Assembly (NCBI RefSeq): GCF_014642835.1
Contig: NZ_BMJA01000001.1
Span: 1,989,324 to 2,053,323, forward strand
Length of the DNA: 64,000 nucleotides
Source: Dyella nitratireducens
GTDB taxonomy: Bacteria; Pseudomonadota; Gammaproteobacteria; Xanthomonadales; Rhodanobacteraceae
Direction of reading: 5' to 3'
Notes under the pieces: generated by a model
The model's input: the letters and a program-made list of their open reading frames with translations, nothing else
Told to the model about the DNA's origin: nothing
The model's database searches: none
Position numbers and translations under genes: made by a program
Part shown: positions 58,820-64,000 of the stretch, piece by piece
How the letters are laid out: the number at the start of each line of letters is the position of its first letter
Numbering within the stretch: the first letter of the stretch is position 1

Positions 58820-59327
58820 ATTCGGCCATCCTTTGGCGGCACGCTGCCAAGCCCTTCACGATGTATTTCTTCACCATATTCGTCGAAATCGACATGCGTT
58901 CGGCGATTTCGCGATACGACAACTCGTCGCGGTAGTGCATGATCAGCACCGCCTTGCACTTGGGCGACAGGCGGTCGATCAGCGCGCCCAGCCGCTGCTG
59001 GCGCGATTCGCTGTCCATGTCCGCTTCGAGGTTGGTGGGCGCGACGAGTTGCTCCACCACCTGTTCCAATTCGTCGCTGCCCAACGGCTGCTGCGCACGC
59101 AGCACGGCGTGTTCCTTCACCAGGTTGGCCGCAACGGTGAACAGATACGCTTCGGGGCTGCGGATATTCGCCGCATCCGCCGGCTCGATGCGCAACAGGC
59201 GCAGATACACCTCTTGCACCAGATCCTGCGCATCCCATCGATGCGCGACGCGCCGAAGAAAATAGTTGCTCAGCGTCGTGCGCTTCTCAGCGAACAACGC
59301 CGACCACGTCGCATGCTTTTCACGCAT
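58812..59327 (-). CDS. FecI-like ECF sigma factor (171 aa)
   Basis: Small sigma factor with regions 2 (LFAEKRTTLSNYFLRRVAHR, DAQDLVQEVYLRLLRI) and 4 (LSPKCKAVLIMHYRDELSYR, MSISTNMVKKYIVKGLA). The form is that of iron-starvation/FecI sigma factors. GGAGG-like GAGGCTCG precedes the ATG. Together with the FecR and TonB receptor genes downstream it should activate the receptor gene when ligand is bound. Confidence 0.92.
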   Translation of the reverse strand: MREKHATWSALFAEKRTTLSNYFLRRVAHRWDAQDLVQEVYLRLLRIEPADAANIRSPEAYLFTVAANLVKEHAVLRAQQPLGSDELEQVVEQLVAPTNLEADMDSESRQQRLGALIDRLSPKCKAVLIMHYRDELSYREIAERMSISTNMVKKYIVKGLAACRQRMAEYE

Positions 59328-59452
59328 CGAGCCTCCTTCGACCGCGCTAGCCGAAACAGGCTACGGCAAAAACCGGAAGATTGCAGAGGCTAGGGGGAGC
59401 TTGTGACGGTTTTGTGAAAACGCTTGATGCGATCTATTTGCGCTGTATGGCC

Positions 59453-60091
59453 TCAAGCCCGCAACGCATTGAACGGAATGCAGATCCGCGCCACCTCATG
59501 CTCGTGCGGCTCCACAAAGTGCTCCAACCAATGCGGAAACAACACCAGCAAGCCTGCCGAAGGCCGTAGCTGGATATCTTTGTACGCGTTCGCACCGTTC
59601 CCCCTGGCGTAGGAATTCAGCACCCCGGCCCGCGGGTCCTTCAACACCAGCGCCCCTGATCCCTCCGGCACCTGCAGATAAAACGTGCCACTCAGCAATG
59701 CCCCTTCATGCATATGCTGAAAATTGAACCCGCCACGATCGTGGATATTCACCCACGACTGCAGCTCGAACGCCGGCGCCTCGACGCCCATCTCCTTGAA
59801 CGCCTGCGTGCAGTAGTGCCGTGCAGCTTGATGCAACTCGGCAAAGATCGGTTGGTGCAACACCTTGTTGTCAACACTGTTCCAGCCGCCCCGATTGGTC
59901 CGCCCCGCCGGCACCGGCGCAGCAGCCCGCATGGCGAGAATGGCTTCCACCCATTCGGCAAAATGGTGTGCCAATGGTTTGAGCGGCACTTGCCAGATAC
60001 GGGTGGGAAACAGGTCGAAAGCCTGTGCAGGCAGGAGCTTCGACGGTGGAATCATGTTCTCGCCCATGGTTATGCCGTAGGTCTGGTTCAT
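59453..60091 (-). CDS. Putative 2OG-Fe(II) oxygenase, TIGR02466 family (212 aa)
   Basis: Family TIGR02466 oxygenases are thought to bind Fe(II) through a double-stranded beta-helix. Visible parts: AFDLFPTRIWQVPL (family opening), WVNIHDRGGFNFQHMHEGAL (metal region), GTFYLQVPEGSGALVLKDP, and the end LVLFPHWLEHFVEPHEHE with R for the co-substrate. Such genes often sit beside TonB-receptor loci in Xanthomonadales and Caulobacterales, as here. Several ATGs (60091, 60067, 60055) could start it; none has a strong ribosome site. Substrate unknown. Confidence 0.82.
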   Translation of the reverse strand: MNQTYGITMGENMIPPSKLLPAQAFDLFPTRIWQVPLKPLAHHFAEWVEAILAMRAAAPVPAGRTNRGGWNSVDNKVLHQPIFAELHQAARHYCTQAFKEMGVEAPAFELQSWVNIHDRGGFNFQHMHEGALLSGTFYLQVPEGSGALVLKDPRAGVLNSYARGNGANAYKDIQLRPSAGLLVLFPHWLEHFVEPHEHEVARICIPFNALRA

Positions 60092-60166
60092 CGTGTTGGG
60101 CCTGGTGCATCCAAACATCGGCGGCACCATAACGGTCGAATGTGACCGTTCGCGTATGCGAGCCGC

Positions 60167-60242
60167 GTAGGTTGGGTTGGCGCAGCGTAACCCAACATTT
60201 CAGGCGTGACTCGTTGGGTTACGCTGCGCTAACCCAACCTAC
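60167..60242. repeat. GTAGGTTGGGTT palindrome, copy 3 (variant)
   Basis: About 30-bp arms (29 of 30 complementary) starting GTAGGTTGGGTTGGCGCAGC. The sequence differs from copies 1 and 2 inside, but the outer GTAGGTTGGG is shared. It lies between two minus-strand genes. Confidence 0.85.
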
Positions 60243-60265
60243 GAACTAGGGAGGCGGATTTCATT

Positions 60266-60676
60266 TTATGCAGCCTTGCCGCGTATGACTTGTAGCGCTG
60301 CGCGAGTCATAAATCCGGATCGCGTCTCGCCTGGATGATTGGATACATAAGCATCGATCTTCGATAACAACTTACGCGGCACCGTGATGTTGATCTTCTC
60401 GGCCTTGCCTTCGTATTTGGATGTATCGAAGTCCACCACTGCCCAGATGCCATTGGCATAGTCCGGATTCTGCTGGTGCACGTTGATCGGCTTGGGCTCC
60501 GGCAGCTCGGCAGTGTCGTCTTCCATCATGCCTTCAAGCTGCAGATCGATCGCCTCCAGCACTTGTACGAGAGCGTCATCAATGGAATCGCCTGCCGAGT
60601 AGCAACCGGGCAGATCCGGAACGATGACGCCGTAGTGCTGGCCATCATCCGTGTGTAAAACAACGGGGAATCGCAT
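60266..60676 (-). CDS. hicB: HicB antitoxin (136 aa)
   Basis: Antitoxin of a type II system. The N-terminal partial RNase H-like fold (FPVVLHTDDGQHYGVIVPDL, PGCYSAGDSIDDALVQVLEA) binds HicA; the C-terminus is a ribbon-helix-helix (INITVPRKLLSKIDAYVSNH, FMTRAALQVI) for DNA binding. ATG 60676 is selected because AGGAGG lies 4 nt before it, overlapping the region of the hicA stop; the ATG at 60694 has no such site. Gene order is toxin first, the usual hicAB layout. Confidence 0.92.
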   Translation of the reverse strand: MRFPVVLHTDDGQHYGVIVPDLPGCYSAGDSIDDALVQVLEAIDLQLEGMMEDDTAELPEPKPINVHQQNPDYANGIWAVVDFDTSKYEGKAEKINITVPRKLLSKIDAYVSNHPGETRSGFMTRAALQVIRGKAA

Positions 60677-60684
60677 AGGGCCTC

Positions 60685-60867
60685 CTATTTCCATCCCGCC
60701 TGTTTGGCAATGCTGTGGAACGTGCCTTTTGGAATGTCGGCTTTAGGGTGCGGAACGGTCACAAGGCCGGGTTTTGTCGGGTGTTTGAACTGATGGTGTG
60801 AGCCCTTGACCCGGCTCAACAGCCAACCCTCGGCTTCCAGCCGCTTGATCACGTCCGAGCTCTTCAT
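60685..60867 (-). CDS. hicA: HicA mRNA interferase toxin (60 aa)
   Basis: Small dsRBD-like RNase that cleaves mRNA. SSDVIKRLEAEGWLLSRVKG and catalytic-His segment GSHHQFKHP are intact, with PHPKADIPKGTFHSIAKQAG at the end. The predicted promoter (60875-60902) puts the transcript start at or next to the ATG, and no ribosome site is present, so the message is probably leaderless. The longer frame to 60945 is unlikely. Confidence 0.93.
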   Translation of the reverse strand: MKSSDVIKRLEAEGWLLSRVKGSHHQFKHPTKPGLVTVPHPKADIPKGTFHSIAKQAGWK

Positions 60868-60874
60868 GGTGGGT

Positions 60875-60902
60875 ATTATAACCACCAAGGCGAAGCTATC
60901 AA
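60875..60902 (-). promoter_or_regulatory. hicAB promoter with overlapping palindrome
   Basis: On the minus strand: TTGATA (60902-60897), 16-bp spacer, TATAAT (60880-60875). The -10 lies within TGGTGG-N9-CCACCA, a likely HicB operator. Confidence 0.75.
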
Positions 60903-61040
60903 CACCATACCCACCACTCGCCATGGGATGACGCGGAAAAACCATCCATCAACGGCAAGAGAGTCGATGCAGCAACGCGCGCCCTCTTATATGGTGTTGG
61001 GCTTCGCGTCACTCTCATTGCATTCGGAGCAAGCCACCCC

Positions 61041-61970
61041 ATGACGATCCCCGCCCCGTACCCGATTGGCACACCCGGCGTTCCATGGAGTGCCGACGAG
61101 ATTGCAACATGGCTTGCAAAGCAAACTCGCCATCGCAGTTATCAACAAGATGTGCTGAGCGTGATCGATGCATTGCGCTCGCGTTACGACATCGTGGAAT
61201 ACGGACGTCTGAATTACGCCTCGGAAACCTACCCGCTGATGGCCATCAAAAGCCGCGAGTGGCGGGACGAATTGCCTTATATGCTGGTGACAGGCGGCGT
61301 GCATGGCTACGAGACCAGTGGCGTACACGGCGCGCTGCGGTTTGCAGAGCAACATGCATCGGCTTACGAAGGCCGAATCAATCTCATCATCGCGCCCTGC
61401 GTCAGTCCCTGGGCGTATGAGCGGATTCATCGCTGGAATCCGCATGCGCTGGACCCGAACCGCTCGTTTCGCGAAAACAGCCCAGCCGAGGAATCGGCGG
61501 CCTTGATGCGCCTGGTTGCGGATTTCCGCGACAGCGTGCTGATGCACATCGACCTGCACGAAACCACGGACAGCGACGAATCCGAATTCCGTCCCGCCTT
61601 GGCGGCTCGCGATGGCGTCGCCTATGAGCCGGGTGAGGTTCCAGACGGCTTCTACCTGGTCGACGACAGCGAGAACCCGCAGCCTGCGTTTCAACAGGCC
61701 GTGATCGCGGCGGTGGCGAAGGTCACCCATATCGCACCGGCCGACCGCAACGGCCAGATCATCGGTTCGCCTATCGTTGCGCCAGGGATTATCGAGTACC
61801 CAATGCGCAAGCTCGGCCTTTGTGTGGGCATCACGCTGGCGCGCTATACAACGACCACCGAGGTTTATCCGGATAGCCCGCGGGCAAACCCCGAGCAATG
61901 CGTTGTGGCACAAGTGGCTGCCGTTTGTGCGGCGATCGATTTCGCATTGGCGGATACAGGGCATTCCTGA
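61041..61970 (+). CDS. M14-family metallocarboxypeptidase (309 aa)
   Basis: Cytoplasmic zinc peptidase of the M14 (AspA/succinylglutamate-desuccinylase-like) group. Zinc site: His and Glu in VTGGVHGYETSG and His in LMHIDLHETTDSDE; ALDPNRSF holds the substrate Arg; catalytic Glu is probably in TTTTEVYPDSP. No signal peptide. GGAG is about 11 nt upstream of the ATG. Substrate unknown; related enzymes trim gamma-glutamyl or acyl-amino-acid peptides. Confidence 0.87.
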   Translation: MTIPAPYPIGTPGVPWSADEIATWLAKQTRHRSYQQDVLSVIDALRSRYDIVEYGRLNYASETYPLMAIKSREWRDELPYMLVTGGVHGYETSGVHGALRFAEQHASAYEGRINLIIAPCVSPWAYERIHRWNPHALDPNRSFRENSPAEESAALMRLVADFRDSVLMHIDLHETTDSDESEFRPALAARDGVAYEPGEVPDGFYLVDDSENPQPAFQQAVIAAVAKVTHIAPADRNGQIIGSPIVAPGIIEYPMRKLGLCVGITLARYTTTTEVYPDSPRANPEQCVVAQVAAVCAAIDFALADTGHS

Positions 61971-61984
61971 GATTGACACCCTCC

Positions 61985-62012
61985 ACGCCACTTGGATTAG
62001 TCTTCGTGGCGT
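61985..62012. terminator. Hairpin after the M14 peptidase gene
   Basis: ACGCCAC (61985-61991) pairs with GTGGCGT (62006-62012). No T-run, so a weak terminator or pause at most. Confidence 0.35.
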
Positions 62013-62054
62013 TGGTATCTAGCGGTCAGGGTCGACTCCCCCAAGGGGTGCTGC

Positions 62055-62477
62055 ATGAGCACGGGTGCGCCGGATATTCTGCTGATTGACGACAGCCCCA
62101 CCACGGCTGATTTGTTCAAGTACGCGCTTAAGGTCAACAAATCCCAGGTCACCATCCAGGCCGTCTACGACGGCCAGGCCGCGCTGGATATGTTGCTCGG
62201 CAACGGGCAACCCTCTTCCATTGGGCTACCGCAACTCATCTTGCTCGATATGCATCTGCCCCGGCTGGATGGGCTGGAAGTATTGACGCAGTTGCGCGCA
62301 GCCGAACGGACCATGCAGGTGCCGGTGCTTATCTACAGTGGATCCGATGCCGACGAGGCGAAAGCGGAAGCCATGCAACATGGCGCCAATGGCTACGTCT
62401 GCAAACCCGCCGGATTCAAGGAGACCTGCGTGATGATCCGGCAAATTGAAGAGCAATGGCTGATGCGTGCAGATTAA
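62055..62477 (+). CDS. Single-domain CheY-like response regulator (140 aa)
   Basis: Receiver domain only: acidic pocket LLIDDSPTT, phosphoacceptor Asp65 (LILLDMHLPRLDG), conserved Ser/Thr (VLIYSGSDADEA) and Lys (GYVCKPAGFKE). No output domain, so it passes phosphate or acts by protein contact. This Rcp1-like form often partners with a phytochrome or hybrid kinase, none of which is in view. AAGGGGTG precedes the ATG. Confidence 0.9.
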   Translation: MSTGAPDILLIDDSPTTADLFKYALKVNKSQVTIQAVYDGQAALDMLLGNGQPSSIGLPQLILLDMHLPRLDGLEVLTQLRAAERTMQVPVLIYSGSDADEAKAEAMQHGANGYVCKPAGFKETCVMIRQIEEQWLMRAD

Positions 62478-62666
62478 TGGAATCCTTGGTTGAAAAAACC
62501 CAGGAGTCATAAGCGCCGATCAGGTTGTGGCTCATCTTTAAAGACGTCGATCCTGGCATCCATCACAGTCACCCACATCCGTCTTCCAGGCTCTTGCTCG
62601 TCATACTGTGGTGACGCACCATTCGGATACTTCGCATGGCTCGTCTAACCAGGGGAACAAACGCAT

Positions 62667-63797
62667 ATGACGCAACCGATCGTAACCGGCTTGTCCGGAA
62701 ATGAGATCTATTGCATGCAGTTGAAGGGCTTGAAGCCCAGCGGCATCGTGGTTGGCAATAGCGTTCAATCGATGGGATTTCTGGGTGGCGTTTCCTCCGC
62801 GTTTCGCGGCGCCGTCGGAGGCGAGGTCTCTGCGGTCACGTCGATGATCCATGATGGACGCGAAGCGGCTTTCGAGCGCATGGCCGACGAAGCACGGCGC
62901 GAAGGCGTGCACGGTGTCGTCGGCGTGTCATCCGACCTGCGCAACCTCGCAGGAAATTCCGAGTTTCTGTTCGTTGGTTCAGGCGTTATCGGCGGCACGG
63001 GCACCAAGGCGTTTACCAGCGCAGGAGACGCTCAGGAACTCTATTGCCACATGGATGCAGGCTATCAGCCGCTGCAATTCGTATTCGGCAACATTGCCTA
63101 TTCCGTTGGCGCGGTAGGTGGCTTTGTCGGCAACCTGAAAACCATGGTGCGCGGTGAAATCCGCGAATTCAGCGACATCTTCAACGCCACCCGTCATCGC
63201 GCGCTGGATCGCATGGTGAGTCAAGCGAGAAAAGCTGGCGCCAATGCCGTGGTCGGCGTCAGAACCAACGTGATGAAGTTCGTCGGGTTTCATGAGATGT
63301 ATATGACGGGTACGGCGTCCTTCCATCCGGCTCTGCCCGCCGAATGCAAGACTTACCCCGTTACCAGTGATTTGACGGGTGAAGAGCTGTGGTCCATGAC
63401 GAGCCTTGGCTACGCTCCGATCAAGCTGCTGATTTCGACCTCGGTTTATTCCCTGGGCACGATCGGCAGCTTGAAGGCCATGTTCAAGGGATTCGTCAAA
63501 GGCGAAATCAGTGACCTGACCACCTTGATCTATGACGCGAGAGAAAACGCGTTCGACCGTTTGAGAAAAGATGCGGCAGCGGTTCGGGCCGAGGAGATCG
63601 TCGGCATCAAGACCTACATCATCGAACTCAGCCCGGGTTTGATCGAAATCGTGGCAGTAGGAACGGCCGTGCAAAAGCTATCGGGCGTCAAGGTCGACAC
63701 GCCTTCGCTCCCTGCCCAGGCCATCATCCGCGACAAGGACACCTGGCTGAGCGGCGAAAGCGGATTTACGCTGCAGTCGACACGCGCGGGTAGATAG
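62667..63797 (+). CDS. Protein with three tandem YbjQ (DUF74/UPF0145) domains (376 aa)
   Basis: YbjQ-type domains form pentameric rings in known structures and are annotated as putative heavy-metal-binding; function is not settled. Three copies can be laid over one another: residues about 12-108 (VQSMGFLGGVSSAFRG, MADEARREGVHGVVGV), 120-220 (AYSVGAVGGFVGNLKT, MVSQARKAGANAVVGV) and 235-335 (VYSLGTIGSLKAMFKG, LRKDAAAVRAEEIVGI). Single-domain forms of about 105 residues are the rule. No signal peptide. Ribosome site AGGGG upstream. Single gene. Confidence 0.85.
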   Translation: MTQPIVTGLSGNEIYCMQLKGLKPSGIVVGNSVQSMGFLGGVSSAFRGAVGGEVSAVTSMIHDGREAAFERMADEARREGVHGVVGVSSDLRNLAGNSEFLFVGSGVIGGTGTKAFTSAGDAQELYCHMDAGYQPLQFVFGNIAYSVGAVGGFVGNLKTMVRGEIREFSDIFNATRHRALDRMVSQARKAGANAVVGVRTNVMKFVGFHEMYMTGTASFHPALPAECKTYPVTSDLTGEELWSMTSLGYAPIKLLISTSVYSLGTIGSLKAMFKGFVKGEISDLTTLIYDARENAFDRLRKDAAAVRAEEIVGIKTYIIELSPGLIEIVAVGTAVQKLSGVKVDTPSLPAQAIIRDKDTWLSGESGFTLQSTRAGR

Positions 63798-63825
63798 GAA
63801 CCAAAGCGAGGGTTGGAGTCTGCGG

Positions 63826-63966
63826 TTTCCCAGCGTTTTTAGCCGCCATTACAGCGAAATCCTGGGTTGCTTCGACGCCATGTCGAAGCGAATCGTCATT
63901 CCGGCGAAGGCCGGAATCCATCGCCAGCACGAAGCATGGATTCCGGCCTTCGCCGGAATGACGGTG
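63826..63966. repeat. Composite REP-like repeat, copy 2
   Basis: Same two-part unit as at 10993-11141: about 70 bp of flank (CGAAATCCTGGGTTGCTTCG region, TCGAAGCGAATCGTCATTCC) then the palindrome ending CGCCGGAATGACGGTGAGG. The window ends 34 bp later with no gene. Confidence 0.78.
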
Positions 63967-64000
63967 AGGCAAGATTGAAGGCTATGGCGAAAACAAGTTC

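Noticed and set aside
59340-59452. Possible small gene between the FecI-like and oxygenase genes
   Set aside because: Only frames that overlap the oxygenase gene on the other strand are open; no ribosome site or coherent protein.
1-64000. tRNA, rRNA or tmRNA genes
   Set aside because: I looked for T-loop-like GGTTCGAATCC motifs and known conserved RNA cores and found none that fold convincingly.

Overview
The window reads as chromosomal DNA of a GC-rich gammaproteobacterium of the Xanthomonadales, most likely Rhodanobacteraceae (Dyella/Luteibacter/Frateuria-like). This is inferred from overall protein style, from the dense small palindromic repeats (cores such as GTCATTCCGGCGAAGGCC, CCCTCCCCTG and GTAGGTTGGGGTGC), and from typical content: TorF-like porin, STN-type TonB receptor with FecI/FecR, MASE1/PAS/GGDEF proteins and a TIGR02466 oxygenase. 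I found no rRNA, tRNA, CRISPR array, intact insertion sequence or prophage.

Layout. 0-11 kb: a membrane protein, a canonical sigma-54 promoter feeding a 28-residue peptide gene and a broken SH3/NlpC-type gene, a CLC channel with CBS domains, an AIM24-like protein, an RND pump permease that has lost its adaptor gene (only the adaptor C-terminus remains), and an S9 peptidase. 11-12.4 kb: DUF1801 gene, and a coupled cupin/carboxymuconolactone-decarboxylase pair. 12.6-17.5 kb: the most interesting locus, a split-borosin RiPP pair (alpha-N-methyltransferase plus a separate 94-residue precursor), followed 10 bp later by two tandem diguanylate cyclase paralogues. 17.8-22 kb: SnoaL-like/GNAT/nitrilase operon, DUF1737, KptA and small unknown genes. 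22-25.7 kb: SPFH protein, a 745 bp gene-poor gap, and a VanX-type dipeptidase. 25.8-31.2 kb: LysR regulator and an RclR-like reactive-chlorine/redox regulon (RclC, peroxiredoxin, AhpD-like protein, SDR) that shares a 44 bp element upstream of two operons.

31.3-36.3 kb: sigma factor, anti-sigma, subtilase and TorF-like porin operon with overlapping genes, a secreted beta-propeller with a strong terminator, and a His/Asp-rich RcnB-like protein. 36.5-41.3 kb: asparagine synthase, ArnT-like glycosyltransferase and GT9 glycosyltransferase on the minus strand (envelope glycan work). 41.5-45.4 kb: two-component system, PAP2-like protein and an outer-membrane-like protein. 45.5-48.8 kb: methyltransferase, multicopper oxidase and ChrA, the last two overlapping. 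48.9-54.6 kb: PHB-depolymerase-like esterase, CsbD, MASE1/PAS/GGDEF cyclase and a CehA/McbA-type metallohydrolase. 54.7-60.1 kb: TonB receptor/FecR/FecI cell-surface signalling cassette with a 2OG-Fe(II) oxygenase. 60.2-63.8 kb: hicAB, M14 peptidase, single-domain response regulator and a triplicated YbjQ-domain protein.

Working together: the MT/precursor pair is predicted to make a backbone N-methylated peptide. c-di-GMP signalling is heavily represented (three GGDEF proteins, two of them next to the borosin precursor). Two envelope-sensing sigma systems and the RclR set cover cell-surface and oxidant signalling. All functional statements rest on motif and family recognition by eye; no database search was run.
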